Shown: piece after piece, positions 1 through 9,659 of the stretch
Layout: the number at the start of each line of letters is the position of its first letter
How positions within the stretch are numbered: position 1 is the first letter of the stretch
Assembly: GCF_016745095.1 (NCBI RefSeq)
Contig: NZ_CP067087.1
Coordinates: forward strand, 1,414,501-1,478,500
Reading direction: 5' to 3'
DNA: 64,000 nt
DNA from: Croceicoccus sp. YJ47
Lineage (GTDB): Bacteria; Pseudomonadota; Alphaproteobacteria; Sphingomonadales; Sphingomonadaceae
The notes under the pieces: model-generated
Database searches by the model: none
Told to the model about the DNA's origin: nothing
What the model saw: only the letters and a program-made list of their open reading frames with translations
Position numbers and translations under genes: made by a program

Positions 1-1434
1 GTCGACGATGGTGAGAAAGCCTTCCTCGTCGAGCCGGGCGATGTCGCCGGTCCGGACCCAGCCATCGACAAAGGCCTCGGCCGTCTCCTCCGGCCGGTTC
101 CAGTATCCCTTGACCACCTGCGGCCCCCGTACCCACAATTCGCCGACCGCGCCGGTGGGCAGGGGCGTCGCCGTGTCCACGTCCATGATCCTGAGATCGG
201 TCACGGGCATCGGCGGGCCGCAGCTTTCGGGCCGGTTCACGTAATCCTCTGCCCCGTGGAAGGTTACGGTCGCCGACGTCTCCGTCATGCCATATCCATT
301 GCCGGGCAGCGATTTCAGATCGCCGCCGATGCGCCGCACCAGTTCCGGCGCGGATGGCGCCCCGCCATAGGAGATGAGTTCGAGCGATGAGAGATCGTAT
401 TTTTCCCGGTCCGGATGCTCGATGATCTGCCAGGCGATGGCGGGAACGCCGCCGGTCGTGTTGACGTTCTCCCGCTCGATCAGCGCGAGCGCCTTGCCCG
501 CGTCCCATTTGCGCATCATCACGAGCCGGTTGCCCGCCATCAACGTCCCCATGAGCGAGGAATTGCAGGCCGTCACATGAAACAGCGGAATGACGAGCAG
601 CCCCGTGCGCGCGGGCTTTTCCGCCGGAACCTCGCCCCGGCGCAGCGCCGAACGCTGCGATGCGAATGCGCCGGTCAGCGTGCAGGTCAATATGTTGCGG
701 TGGGTGCCGAGCGCCCCTTTGGGCTTTCCGGTCGTGCCGCTGGTATAAAAAATCGTGGCGCCATCGTCGGGATCGGCATTTTCGTCCGGAAGATCGCGTT
801 CGGGCAGGTCGCCATAGCCCGCTGCCGGCCCGATCCGCGATTCCAGCGGCGTGGTATCGTCGGCCAAGGCGCGACCCTGCGCCCGCGCGACCCACACCTC
901 CCGCAATTCGGAAAGCTGCCCACGAAACGGGGCGATATCGCACGACCGCCGATAATCGCAGATGAGCAGCTTTGCCCCCGAATCGGCGAGACCATAGGCC
1001 AGCTCGCCCCCGGTCCACCATGCATTGAGCGGGACGGCGATGGCGCCGATGGCGGTCACGGCAAAGAAGGCGACCGGCCATTCCGGCAGATTGCGCATGG
1101 CGATGGCGACGCGGTCGCCCTTGCCCACCCCGGCATCCCGCAAGGCGAGCGCCAGTGCGCACACCGCCCGGAACCACCCGTCATAGGTGACGCGGTCGTC
1201 TTCGTAGATGATGAATTCGCGGGTGCCGAACATGTCCCGCGCGCGCCGGGCCAGCGCGGCGAGCGTGCGAGGCTGATTCTTCCACGTGCGCAGCGGCCTG
1301 CCGCCGATCTCCACGTCTTCCATTTCGAAAAGGGCGCCGGGCGCGGTCAGCGCCGCCGTCGCCTCCGCAATGGTCATCGCGGGCCAGCCGGCCGCGCCGC
1401 CCGCCGCTTCGATCCGTGCCGATTGCGCATCCAT
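1..1434 (-). CDS. Acyl-CoA ligase / AMP-dependent synthetase (3' end outside window)
   Basis: Class I adenylate-forming enzyme that activates a carboxylic acid to its acyl-CoA through an acyl-adenylate. The frame is open from ATG at 1434 to the left edge (478 codons visible), so the C-terminal lid domain is missing. Visible motifs are the P-loop FYTSGTTGKPKG, the adenine-binding YGMTETSA segment, and the hinge-proximal RTGDIARLDEEGF run near the edge. An AAGGAT ribosome site lies about 7 nt before the ATG. It is divergent from the fadB operon, which fits a supply of acyl-CoA to beta-oxidation. The acid used cannot be told; long-chain, aromatic or terpenoid acids are all possible. Confidence 0.9.
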   Translation of the reverse strand, partial: MDAQSARIEAAGGAAGWPAMTIAEATAALTAPGALFEMEDVEIGGRPLRTWKNQPRTLAALARRARDMFGTREFIIYEDDRVTYDGWFRAVCALALALRDAGVGKGDRVAIAMRNLPEWPVAFFAVTAIGAIAVPLNAWWTGGELAYGLADSGAKLLICDYRRSCDIAPFRGQLSELREVWVARAQGRALADDTTPLESRIGPAAGYGDLPERDLPDENADPDDGATIFYTSGTTGKPKGALGTHRNILTCTLTGAFASQRSALRRGEVPAEKPARTGLLVIPLFHVTACNSSLMGTLMAGNRLVMMRKWDAGKALALIERENVNTTGGVPAIAWQIIEHPDREKYDLSSLELISYGGAPSAPELVRRIGGDLKSLPGNGYGMTETSATVTFHGAEDYVNRPESCGPPMPVTDLRIMDVDTATPLPTGAVGELWVRGPQVVKGYWNRPEETAEAFVDGWVRTGDIARLDEEGFLTIVD

Positions 1435-1547
1435 GTCCCGATCCTTTTTGCAGGATTTCATAGTTCGGGTTTGCTGTTTTATCCCGAGCTTCGTTCCACA
1501 GGCTATGGCTGCGTCCGTTACGTTTCAAGTCAATTCTGCAAAGGGCA

Positions 1548-1575
1548 CTTGATTTGCTCCGTCGTATGTTAGAAT
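1548..1575 (+). promoter_or_regulatory. Candidate promoter of the fadB operon
   Basis: A CTTGAT/TTGATT -35-like hexamer (1548-1554) lies 15-16 bp before TAGAAT (1570-1575), within the 204-bp divergent spacer between the CoA ligase and fadB. Transcription would start about 55 nt before the ATG. Judged by eye only; the spacer is slightly short. Confidence 0.35.
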
Positions 1576-1638
1576 GTGAGGTATGCACCGCGCAGCCGCG
1601 CGCCAACGATAGATTCATAAATTTTCCAAGGAGAGCCC

Positions 1639-3690
1639 ATGTCCGCTGTATCCACCCGCATCGACGGCAATGTCCTGATCGTCACGAGTGACAACCCGCC
1701 GGTCAACGCACTGGGCGCCGCGGTCCGCCAGGGGCTGTCCGCCGCCATGGAACAGGCGCGCAACGACGACGCGGTCGCGGCGGTCGTCATCCGGTGCGAC
1801 GGGCGCACGTTCCATGCGGGCGCCGACATCACCGAATTCGGCAAGCCGCCGGTCGAACCCGGCCTGCCGACCGTCATCGACACGATCGAAGCTTGCACCA
1901 AGCCGGTCGTGGCGGCGATCCACGGGACCGCGCTGGGCGGCGGGCTGGAGGTGGCGCTGGGTTGCCATTACCGGATCGCGGCGAAATCGGCGAAGCTGGG
2001 CCTGCCGGAGGTGAAGCTCGGCCTGCTCCCCGGCGCGGGCGGGACGCAGCGTCTGCCCCGCGTGGTGGGGGTGGAGGCCGCGCTCGACATGATCGTGTCC
2101 GGCAATCCGATTTCCGCCACAAAGGCCGAAACGCTCGGTCTCGTCGACAGGCTCACCGATGCCGACACGCTGGAGGCGGACGCCATCGCGTTTGCCCGCG
2201 ACATCGCCGGTCGCGACAGCCACCCGGTGTCCAGCCGCCGCGACGACCGCATCCAAGCCGCACCCGACGACGTGTTCGCGCAGTTCCGGCAGAAGAACGC
2301 CCGCAAGCTCAAAGGCTTCGACGCGCCCGAAGCCTGCATCCAGACGGTCGAGGCCGCGGTCGCGAAACCGTACGAGGAGGGCGTCAAGGTCGAGCGTGAA
2401 TTGTTCATGACGCTGATGAACGGCACGCAATCGGCCGCGCTGCGCCACGTGTTCTTCGCCGAACGCGCGGCGCAGAAGATCGACGACCTGCCCAAGGATA
2501 CCGAGATCCTGCCGATCAAGAAGGTCGGCATCATCGGCGCGGGCACCATGGGCGGCGGCATCGCGATGAATTTCCTGTCCGCGGGCATCCCCGTCACCAT
2601 CGTCGAGATGAAGCAGGAGGCGCTCGACCGCGGGACCGGCATCATCCGCAAGAATTACGAGAACACCGCGAAGAAGGGCCGCATCACCGACGCGCAGGTC
2701 GAACAGGCGATGGGCCACCTCACCCCCTCGCTCAGCTATGACGATCTGGCCGATTGCGACCTCATTATCGAGGCGGTCTTCGAGCTGATGGAGATCAAGA
2801 AGGAGGTCTTCACCAAGCTCGATGCCATCGCGAAACCCGGCGCGATCCTCGCCAGCAACACCAGCTATCTCGACGTGAACGAGATCGCGGCATGCACCGG
2901 GCGCCCGGAATGGGTCATTGGCCTGCACTTCTTCTCGCCCGCGAACGTGATGAAACTGCTCGAAATCGTGCGCGGGGACAAGACCGCGGCGAACGTGCTC
3001 GCGACGTCGATGAAGCTGGCCAAGACCATCGGCAAGGTCGCGGTCATTTCCGGCGTGTGCCACGGCTTCATCGGCAATCGCATGCTGTCCGCGCGGCAGG
3101 AACAGGCCAATGCCCTGCTCATGGAAGGGGCGCTGCCCGACCAGATCGACCGGGTGCTGCTCGACTTCGGATTCCCGATGGGCCCGTTCCAGATGGGCGA
3201 CCTTGCCGGGCTGGACCTGGGCTGGAAAAAGGAAACGTCGAGCAGTTCGACCGTGCGCGAAGTGCTGTGCGAACGGGGCCGCTGGGGACAGAAGACCGGT
3301 AAGGGCTTCTACGATTACGACGAAAAACGCCAGCGCACCCCCTCGGAGGAAGTCAACGAGATCGTCCGCGATTTCGCCCGCAAATCGGGCAAGGAACTGC
3401 GCGAGATTTCGGACGAGGAAATCCGCGAACGCCTGCTCTACCCCATGGTGAACGAAGGCGCGCTCATTCTCGAGGAAGGGATCGCGCAGCGGGCCTCCGA
3501 CATCGATATGGTGTGGCTCTATGGCTATGGCTGGCCGTCCTATACCGGCGGGCCGATGTTCTGGGCCGATACGATCGGGCTGGATACCGTGGTCGCCGGC
3601 CTTGAAAAACACGGGGCTCGCATGCCGGGCCTCAAGCTGTCGCAGATGATGAAGGACAAGGCCGCCAAGGGGGAGCGGTTCAATGGCTGA
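1639..3690 (+). CDS. fadB: FadB-type 3-hydroxyacyl-CoA dehydrogenase / enoyl-CoA hydratase
   Basis: Bifunctional beta-oxidation enzyme (683 aa) that hydrates trans-2-enoyl-CoA and oxidises the L-3-hydroxyacyl-CoA with NAD+. The N-terminal crotonase domain (about 1-190) has the GADI and LGGGLE oxyanion segments and two candidate catalytic glutamates (E104, E124). A Rossmann NAD motif [11 protein letters not shown] starts near 298, and the dehydrogenase His lies in GLHFFSP (about 430). HADH C-terminal domains follow. The start is ATG with AAGGAGA just upstream. It overlaps the next gene by 8 bp, so the three genes form one operon. Length and order match the FadB/FadJ alpha subunit; the matching thiolase is not in this operon. 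Confidence 0.93.
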   Translation: MSAVSTRIDGNVLIVTSDNPPVNALGAAVRQGLSAAMEQARNDDAVAAVVIRCDGRTFHAGADITEFGKPPVEPGLPTVIDTIEACTKPVVAAIHGTALGGGLEVALGCHYRIAAKSAKLGLPEVKLGLLPGAGGTQRLPRVVGVEAALDMIVSGNPISATKAETLGLVDRLTDADTLEADAIAFARDIAGRDSHPVSSRRDDRIQAAPDDVFAQFRQKNARKLKGFDAPEACIQTVEAAVAKPYEEGVKVERELFMTLMNGTQSAALRHVFFAERAAQKIDDLPKDTEILPIKKVGIIGAGTMGGGIAMNFLSAGIPVTIVEMKQEALDRGTGIIRKNYENTAKKGRITDAQVEQAMGHLTPSLSYDDLADCDLIIEAVFELMEIKKEVFTKLDAIAKPGAILASNTSYLDVNEIAACTGRPEWVIGLHFFSPANVMKLLEIVRGDKTAANVLATSMKLAKTIGKVAVISGVCHGFIGNRMLSARQEQANALLMEGALPDQIDRVLLDFGFPMGPFQMGDLAGLDLGWKKETSSSSTVREVLCERGRWGQKTGKGFYDYDEKRQRTPSEEVNEIVRDFARKSGKELREISDEEIRERLLYPMVNEGALILEEGIAQRASDIDMVWLYGYGWPSYTGGPMFWADTIGLDTVVAGLEKHGARMPGLKLSQMMKDKAAKGERFNG

Positions 3691-4870
3691 GGCCGCGCTC
3701 GACGATTTCCGCCGCGAAACGCGCCGCTGGCTGGAGGCGAACTGCCCGCCCGAAATGCGCACGCCGCCCAAAAGCGCCGACGATGTCGCATGGGGCGGGC
3801 GGCGGTTCGAACCCTCGTCGCAGGCGCAGGCCGACTGGCTGCGCATCATGGGCGAGCGCGGGTGGACCGTGCCCGACTGGCCGACCGAATATGGCGGCGG
3901 TGGCCTTGCGCCTGCTGAGGCCAAGGTGCTGAAACAGGAGATGGCCGCGCTCGGGTGCCGCACCCCGCTCTACAGCTTCGGCATTTCGATGCTCGGCCCC
4001 GCCCTGCTGAAATACGGAACCGAAGCGCAGAAGAAGGAGCACCTGCCGAAAATCGCGCGCGGCGAAATCCGCTGGTGCCAGGGATATAGCGAGCCGAACG
4101 CCTACTCCGACCTCGCCAGCCTGGCCACGCGGGCGGAGGACAAGGGCGACCATTTCCTCGTCAACGGGCAGAAGGTGTGGACCAGCTACGCGGACAAGGC
4201 GGACATGATCTTCTGCCTTGTGCGGACCGATACATCGTCGAAGCAGGGGGGCATTTCCTTCCTCCTGTTCGACATGGAATCGCCCGGCGTCTCGACCAAG
4301 CCGATCCTCCTGATCTCCGGCAATTCACCGTTTTGCGAAACGTTCTTCGACGATGTGAAAGTGCCCAAGGAAAACGTCGTCGGCGAGATCAACAAGGGCT
4401 GGAACGTGGCGAAATATCTGCTCGGCCACGAACGGGAAATGATCTCCGGCATGGGGCTTCGGGCGAGCGAACAATCGCTGCCCGAACGGGCGCTCGCCCA
4501 TCTCGGCGCGGAGGCGGACGGACGGCTCGACGATCCGATGCTGCGCGCACGGATCGCAGCATTCGAAGTCCGCGCCGCCGCGTTTCAGGCGATGTCGGAG
4601 CGGTTCATCGACATGCTGAAAGCCGGCAAGGCGGATCCGGCGCAGCCCTCGATGATGAAATATTACGGTACCGAGCTCAACAAGGACCGTCACGAGCTGA
4701 TGATGGCGGCAGGCGGCGCCGACGCGCTGGAATGGGACAGCGGGCGCAGCCATGGCGGCGCGGCCGCGCGAAGCTGGCTTCGCACGAAGGCCAATTCGAT
4801 CGAGGGGGGCACCTCCGAGATTCAGCTCAACATCATTGCCAAGCGCATCTTGAACCTGCCGGGCGCCTGA
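3683..4870 (+). CDS. Acyl-CoA dehydrogenase, subunit with YEGGT-type motif
   Basis: Flavoprotein of 395 aa that desaturates acyl-CoA at C2-C3. It has the N-terminal helical domain, the [17 protein letters not shown] beta-domain segment and the C-terminal IEGGTSEIQ motif, whose Glu (E374) sits where MCAD-type enzymes carry the catalytic base. It overlaps the fadB stop by 8 bp and is 3 bp from the next dehydrogenase, so two unlike acyl-CoA dehydrogenases are made side by side. That layout is typical of heteromeric enzymes acting on bulky or branched acyl-CoAs such as steroid side chains. This is inference; the family call is firm, the substrate is not. Confidence 0.9.
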   Translation: MAEAALDDFRRETRRWLEANCPPEMRTPPKSADDVAWGGRRFEPSSQAQADWLRIMGERGWTVPDWPTEYGGGGLAPAEAKVLKQEMAALGCRTPLYSFGISMLGPALLKYGTEAQKKEHLPKIARGEIRWCQGYSEPNAYSDLASLATRAEDKGDHFLVNGQKVWTSYADKADMIFCLVRTDTSSKQGGISFLLFDMESPGVSTKPILLISGNSPFCETFFDDVKVPKENVVGEINKGWNVAKYLLGHEREMISGMGLRASEQSLPERALAHLGAEADGRLDDPMLRARIAAFEVRAAAFQAMSERFIDMLKAGKADPAQPSMMKYYGTELNKDRHELMMAAGGADALEWDSGRSHGGAAARSWLRTKANSIEGGTSEIQLNIIAKRILNLPGA

Positions 4871-4873
4871 CCC

Positions 4874-6010
4874 ATGCCGATGTACTGGAACGAAGATCAG
4901 GACATGCTCGCCGATAGCGCGCGCCCCTTCATCGCCGGGAATGCGCCGGTGTCGCACATGCGGGCCTTGCGCGATGCGGGCGATTCCCACGGGTTTTCGC
5001 CCGATGTCTGGCGGCAGTTCGCCGAAATGGGCTTTACCGGCATTCTGGCGGGCGAGGCCGATGACGGGCTCGGCCTCGGCCATGTCGAGGCGGGCATCGT
5101 GCTGGAGGAAATCGGCCGCAACCTTACGCCCTCGCCGTTTCTTTCGACGGCGGTCGGCGCGGTGACCGCGTTGAACATGGCGGGCGACTCTATCCGCCAT
5201 CGCTGGATGCCGGGAATCGTCGCGGGCGAAAGCGTGGCGGCGCTCGCCTTTGATGAAACCACACGCCATCGCCCGCACCGCGTGGCCGCGACCGCAACGA
5301 AAAGCGGCAATGGCTTCCGCCTCGACGGGGCCAAGCAATTCGTCGCGCACGGTCATGTCGCGGACGTGCTGCTCGTCACGGCACGCAGTTCGGGTGACGA
5401 GGGAGATCGTGACGGTATCACGCTGTTCGCCGTGCCGCGCGATGCCGATGGCGTGACGGCGGATGCCGACCGGCTTGCCGATGCGAGCATGGCGGCGCGC
5501 GTTACGTTCGATGGCGTGGAAGTCGATAGCGATGCGGTCGTGGGCGAGGTAGGGCGCGGGGCCGATGTGCTCGATCGCGTGCTCGGCGCCGTGCGCACGG
5601 GCGCGGCGGCGGAGCTTGTCGGCGTGGCCAGCGGTGCCGCCGACATGACGACCGCCTATCTGCGCGAACGCAAGCAGTTCGGCCAGATCATCGGCAGTTT
5701 TCAAGCGCTGCAACACCGGGCCGCGCATCTCTATTGCGAGATGGAGGTGGCGCGCGCCGCCGTGCTCAAGGCGCAGCAGGCGCTCGACGAAAGCGATCCG
5801 CAGGCGGAGCGGCATGTCCATGTCGCCAAGGCCATGGCTAGCAACAGCGCGGCGCTCGCGGTGCAGGAGGCGGTGCAGATGCACGGCGGCATCGGTATGA
5901 CCGACGAATATGACGTCGGCTTCTACATGAAGCGGCAGCGGGTCCTGGCCGAAATGTTCGGCGATGCGGATTACCATGCCGACCGGCTCGCGCGCCTGTC
6001 GGGCTACTGA
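4874..6010 (+). CDS. Acyl-CoA dehydrogenase, partner-type subunit
   Basis: Second acyl-CoA dehydrogenase of the operon, 378 aa, starting at ATG 3 bp after the previous stop. The fold is recognisable: KQFGQIIGSFQALQHR in the C-terminal helical domain and a MHGGIGMTDEY segment. The protein then ends on a chain (ending ARLSGY) without the EGGTxEIQ motif of its neighbour. Loss of that motif in one partner is what heterotetrameric acyl-CoA dehydrogenases show, so it may supply FAD-binding surface rather than the base. It is the last gene of the operon; hairpins follow it. Confidence 0.88.
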   Translation: MPMYWNEDQDMLADSARPFIAGNAPVSHMRALRDAGDSHGFSPDVWRQFAEMGFTGILAGEADDGLGLGHVEAGIVLEEIGRNLTPSPFLSTAVGAVTALNMAGDSIRHRWMPGIVAGESVAALAFDETTRHRPHRVAATATKSGNGFRLDGAKQFVAHGHVADVLLVTARSSGDEGDRDGITLFAVPRDADGVTADADRLADASMAARVTFDGVEVDSDAVVGEVGRGADVLDRVLGAVRTGAAAELVGVASGAADMTTAYLRERKQFGQIIGSFQALQHRAAHLYCEMEVARAAVLKAQQALDESDPQAERHVHVAKAMASNSAALAVQEAVQMHGGIGMTDEYDVGFYMKRQRVLAEMFGDADYHADRLARLSGY

Positions 6011-6028
6011 CGCGATCGACACGAAAAA

Positions 6029-6064
6029 CGGCCATGCTGCGGAGCCAGGAGCGCAGCATGGCCG
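6029..6064 (-). terminator. Rho-independent terminator for the leftward operon
   Basis: A perfect 13-bp stem (6029-6041 with 6052-6064, 10-nt loop) reads into a T5 run (6028-6024) on the minus strand. It therefore ends the operon whose last stop is at 6114. It lies between convergent operons and may also help stop rightward transcription. Confidence 0.75.
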
Positions 6065-6078
6065 ATGAGGATGGATGG

Positions 6079-6110
6079 CGAAGGGGGCGCAGTCGGCCCC
6101 CTTCGTCGTT
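6079..6110 (+). terminator. Second hairpin between convergent operons
   Basis: A perfect 10-bp GC-rich stem (6079-6088 with 6096-6105, loop of 7) is followed by TCGTT on the plus strand. It is a likely weak terminator for the fadB operon, since the T-run is poor. Confidence 0.5.
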
Positions 6111-6113
6111 ATG

Positions 6114-7214
6114 TCAGGCCGCTTTCTGACCCAGTGCGATGAAGCGTTCCAGATGCTCGTCCTCGCCGCCGAGCTCGCTGCCGATCATGATCATGCGTTT
6201 TGCATAGTGCGAGAGCGGCAGTTCCCACGTCATGCCGATCCCGCCATGCAGTTGCAGCGCCTCTTCCGCCGCGAGCACGCCCGTCTTACCGACGGTGTAT
6301 TTCGCGGCCGATGCGGCGCGGTCGCGCTTCACCGGGTCTTCATGCAGCATGGCGGCGGCATTGATCGCGGCAGAGCGCGCCTGCTCGATTTCCAGAGCGA
6401 CGGTCGCCATGCGATGCTGCAGCGCCTGAAACTTGCCGATGGGGATGCCGAACTGCTTGCGCGTCTTCATGTAATCGAGCGTGCTCGCGCGCAGCACGTC
6501 CATGACCGCGACCGCCTCCCACGACAGCGCGACCAGCCCTGCGGCGATCGCATCGTCGATGGCATCCTGCGCCGCGCCGGCCTCGCCGATCAGGCGCGCC
6601 GGCGCGTCCTTCATGGAAAGCTCGCCCGCCGATCCGCCATCGACGAGGGGGTAATCGCTGACCGTCACGCCGTCGGCGCCCCGCTCGACGAGAAAGGTCG
6701 ACAGGCCGCCGTCGGTTTCCGCGGTGACGAGGATGACGTCCGCCCCGGCGAGATAGGGCACGACCCCCTTCGCGCCGGACACCGTCCACCCCTCGCCCGC
6801 GCGGGTCGCGCTTGCCGGATCGGCCATGACGCCCTCGCCATCGATGGCGGGTTCGTGCGCGAAGGTCACGATCGTCTCGCCCGAAATCAGCGATTCGATC
6901 ACATCGGTTTCACCCGCGGCCTGCAGGACACGGCCCGCCATCAAGGTGCCGAGGAACGGGCCCAATGCGATGGCCCGACCGATTTCGCCGAACACGGCGC
7001 CAATGTCGAACGCACCGCCGCCGTAACCGCCGGCATCCTCGGTGAACAAAGCACCGATCACGCCCAGCTCGGCCAGGCCCGCCCACATGTCACGGGAAAA
7101 CCCCTCCACCGAGACGAGCGCCTTTTCGCGGGTCGAGAAATCGAAATTCGCCGACAGATATCGGCCGAGCGAATCGACCAGCATCTGCCGGTCCTGCCCA
7201 AGGGAAAAATCCAT
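6114..7214 (-). CDS. Acyl-CoA dehydrogenase, partner-type subunit
   Basis: Acyl-CoA dehydrogenase family protein of 366 aa starting MDFSLGQDRQMLVDSLGRY. It carries KQFGIPIGKFQALQHR and LHGGIGMTWEL but no EGGT motif at the C-terminus, like the partner subunit at 4874. It starts 3 bp after the stop of the 398-aa dehydrogenase upstream and is the last gene of a four-gene leftward operon. The two again look like the subunits of one heteromeric enzyme. A terminator hairpin follows at 6029-6064. Confidence 0.88.
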   Translation of the reverse strand: MDFSLGQDRQMLVDSLGRYLSANFDFSTREKALVSVEGFSRDMWAGLAELGVIGALFTEDAGGYGGGAFDIGAVFGEIGRAIALGPFLGTLMAGRVLQAAGETDVIESLISGETIVTFAHEPAIDGEGVMADPASATRAGEGWTVSGAKGVVPYLAGADVILVTAETDGGLSTFLVERGADGVTVSDYPLVDGGSAGELSMKDAPARLIGEAGAAQDAIDDAIAAGLVALSWEAVAVMDVLRASTLDYMKTRKQFGIPIGKFQALQHRMATVALEIEQARSAAINAAAMLHEDPVKRDRAASAAKYTVGKTGVLAAEEALQLHGGIGMTWELPLSHYAKRMIMIGSELGGEDEHLERFIALGQKAA

Positions 7215-7217
7215 GGC

Positions 7218-8414
7218 TCAAAGCTCCAGAATAGATTTGCTGATGATCTCGCGCTGCACCTCGTTGGAGCCGCCGAAGATCGATAGCTTGCGATAGTTGA
7301 AATATTGCGCGGATACAGGCGCAGCAAATGCCGGACCGACCGGTTCGCCGTTGAAGCCTTCCTCGAGCGCCTCGCCAATGAAGGGCTGCGCATAACGCCC
7401 GGCGGCGCGGCGCATGAGGTCCGAAATTTCCTGCCGGATCTCGGTCCCCCGGATTTTCAGCATGGAGCTTTCGGCCATCGGTGCCTTGCCCTGCCCCGCT
7501 TCGTAGAGGACGCGCAGGTTCGTCGTCTTCATGTTTTCAAGGTCGATTTCCAGCTTCGCCATGCGCGCGGCGAACATCGGGTTTTCGGCGAGCGGCTTGC
7601 CATTGCGGGTCTGGCGCTGCGCGACCTCCTTCAACTGTTCGAAGGCGGCCATACTCATTCCCACGCCCGCGATATTGGTGCGTTCGTAGGTCAGCAGATA
7701 TTTGGCGTAGGTCCAGCCCTTGTTCTCCTCGCCCACGAGATTTTCGACCGGCACCTTCACATCGGTGAAGAACACCTCGTTCACCTCCGCATCCCCGTCG
7801 AGCAGGCGGATCGGGCGCACCTCGATCCCCGGCGTCGCCATGTCGATGAGGAGGAAGGAAATGCCCTCCTGTTTCTTGCCCGAATTGTCGGTCCGCACGA
7901 GGCAGAAGATATGGTCCGCAAACTGCCCCAGCGTGGTCCAGGTCTTCTGTCCATTGACGATGTAATGATCGCCCTCGCGCACGGCCTGCGTCTTGAGGCT
8001 GGCAAGGTCGGAGCCGGCGCCCGGCTCGCTATATCCCTGACACCACCAGTCGGTCCCGTCGAGAATGCGCGGCAGCCAGTGATCCTTCTGCGCCTCGCTG
8101 CCATATTTGATGAGCACCGGGGCCAGCATCGACAGGCCGAAGGGTACGACGCGCGGCGAATGCGCCATCGCCGTTTCCACCTCGAAGATAAAACGCTGCG
8201 TGACGCTCCACCCCGTGCCGCCGTATTGTTCCGGCCAGTGCGGCGCGAGCCAGCCGCGTTCATTGAGGATGGCGTGCCATTCCTCCATGTCCTGCTTGGT
8301 CAGATGCTTGCCGGTGCGCACCTTGTCGGACAGCCGCGCGGGCAGCTTGTCCTTCAGGAATGCGCGAACCTCCTCGCGGAAGGCTTCGTCTTCGGGGGTA
8401 AAGTTCAGATCCAT
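7218..8414 (-). CDS. Acyl-CoA dehydrogenase, FAD-binding subunit with GGSNEVQ motif
   Basis: Acyl-CoA dehydrogenase of 398 aa, start chosen at ATG 8414 (MDLNFTPEDEAF), the usual N-terminus of the family. It has [18 protein letters not shown] in the beta domain. The C-terminal motif is IFGGSNEVQ, with Phe (F380) where MCAD-type enzymes have the catalytic Glu. The base must therefore come from another position, as in isovaleryl-CoA dehydrogenase-like and steroid-type enzymes (family knowledge). The next gene starts 3 bp downstream, a second unlike dehydrogenase pair. Confidence 0.9.
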   Translation of the reverse strand: MDLNFTPEDEAFREEVRAFLKDKLPARLSDKVRTGKHLTKQDMEEWHAILNERGWLAPHWPEQYGGTGWSVTQRFIFEVETAMAHSPRVVPFGLSMLAPVLIKYGSEAQKDHWLPRILDGTDWWCQGYSEPGAGSDLASLKTQAVREGDHYIVNGQKTWTTLGQFADHIFCLVRTDNSGKKQEGISFLLIDMATPGIEVRPIRLLDGDAEVNEVFFTDVKVPVENLVGEENKGWTYAKYLLTYERTNIAGVGMSMAAFEQLKEVAQRQTRNGKPLAENPMFAARMAKLEIDLENMKTTNLRVLYEAGQGKAPMAESSMLKIRGTEIRQEISDLMRRAAGRYAQPFIGEALEEGFNGEPVGPAFAAPVSAQYFNYRKLSIFGGSNEVQREIISKSILEL

Positions 8415-8433
8415 CGCGGATATCCCATTTGGC

Positions 8434-9639
8434 TTAGATGATTTCGAAAAGTCCGGCGGCACCCATGCCACCCGCCACGCACATCGACACGACGACATGG
8501 CGCACGCCGCGCCGCCGCCCTTCGATGAGCGCATGGCCGACGAGCCTGCTCCCCGTCATGCCGAAGGGGTGGCCGATGGCGATCGCGCCCCCATCGACGT
8601 TGAGCCTTTCGGGATCGATGCCGAGCCTGTCGCGGCAATAGAGCGCCTGAGACGCGAACGCCTCGTTGATTTCCCAAAGGCCGATGTCGTCCACCGACAG
8701 CCCGGCACGTTCGAGCAGGCGCGGAATGGCAAAGACCGGGCCGATGCCCATTTCCTCCGGCCCGCAACCCGCAGCCTGAAACCCGCGGAAGATGCCGAGA
8801 ATGTCCTTGCCCTCGGCCTCGGCGGTGGTGCGGTCCATGACGATCTGCGCGCTGGCCCCGTCGGACAGCTGGCTCGCATTGCCGGCGGTGACGTGGCGTC
8901 CCTCGGCAATGGTGTTGCCCCCCTTCCACACGGGTTTGAGCGCCGCCAGCGCCTCGACCGTGGTATCGGCGCGGATCCCCTCGTCATGGGTCAGCGTGAC
9001 CTCCTCGTGCCCGGTGACGGTCCCGTCCTTGGCCCGGATCGCCTTCGTCGCCGTCATCGGCACGATTTCCTGCGCGAACCGGCCCGCCTCGACGGCGGCG
9101 GCGGCGCGTTGCTGGCTCGTGGCGGCAAAACGGTCCTGCGCCTCGCGGTCGATGCCGTAACGTTCGGCGACGATTTCGGCCGTCTCGATCATCGCCATAT
9201 AGGCATCGGGTTCGGCCTCGATCACGGTGCCCGAACGCCACGACGGATCGACCAGGCCGGGCTTCATCGTGGAGGATATGGATTCGCCCCCACCCGCAAG
9301 GATGACATCGGCGTCGTTCGCCACGATCGACCGCGCGGCCAGCGCCACGGTGCTCAGCCCGCTCGCGCATTTGCGGTCGAGCGTGAAGGCCGGCACGGTT
9401 TGCGGCAGGCCGGTGGTGAACGTGCTCATCCGCCCGATATTGTAGAACTGCGTCCCGTACTGATTGCCGGTGCCGTAGAACACGTCGTCGATGCGGGCAG
9501 GGTCGATGCCGGCCCGTTCGACCACCGCATTCATGACATGCGCGGCCAGGACGTCCGGGTTGGTATCGTTGAACGCGCCGCGATGCGCGCGCCCGATCGG
9601 CGTGCGTGCGGTGGCGACGATGGCGGCTTCGCGAACCAT
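8434..9639 (-). CDS. Acetyl-CoA acyltransferase (thiolase)
   Basis: Thiolase of 401 aa that cleaves 3-ketoacyl-CoA with CoA. The nucleophilic Cys is C91 in LDRKCASGL. The acid/base motifs [10 protein letters not shown] and [12 protein letters not shown] (C387) are both present, so the active site is complete. The start is ATG at 9639. It lies 19 bp upstream of the 398-aa dehydrogenase and 20 bp downstream of the 419-aa one, so it belongs to the leftward operon and closes a beta-oxidation round there. A second thiolase in the window (19059) is interrupted. Confidence 0.92.
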   Translation of the reverse strand: MVREAAIVATARTPIGRAHRGAFNDTNPDVLAAHVMNAVVERAGIDPARIDDVFYGTGNQYGTQFYNIGRMSTFTTGLPQTVPAFTLDRKCASGLSTVALAARSIVANDADVILAGGGESISSTMKPGLVDPSWRSGTVIEAEPDAYMAMIETAEIVAERYGIDREAQDRFAATSQQRAAAAVEAGRFAQEIVPMTATKAIRAKDGTVTGHEEVTLTHDEGIRADTTVEALAALKPVWKGGNTIAEGRHVTAGNASQLSDGASAQIVMDRTTAEAEGKDILGIFRGFQAAGCGPEEMGIGPVFAIPRLLERAGLSVDDIGLWEINEAFASQALYCRDRLGIDPERLNVDGGAIAIGHPFGMTGSRLVGHALIEGRRRGVRHVVVSMCVAGGMGAAGLFEII

Positions 9640-9659
9640 GGCGTGTTTTCTCCTTGCGC

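Noticed and set aside
1615-3963. Long open frame opposite fadB (over 700 codons)
   Set aside because: It mirrors the codon structure of fadB in a GC-rich genome; the translation is Arg/His/Ala-rich without any family pattern.
4325-6022. Long open frame opposite the second acyl-CoA dehydrogenase
   Set aside because: Same reason: antisense shadow of a well-supported enzyme.
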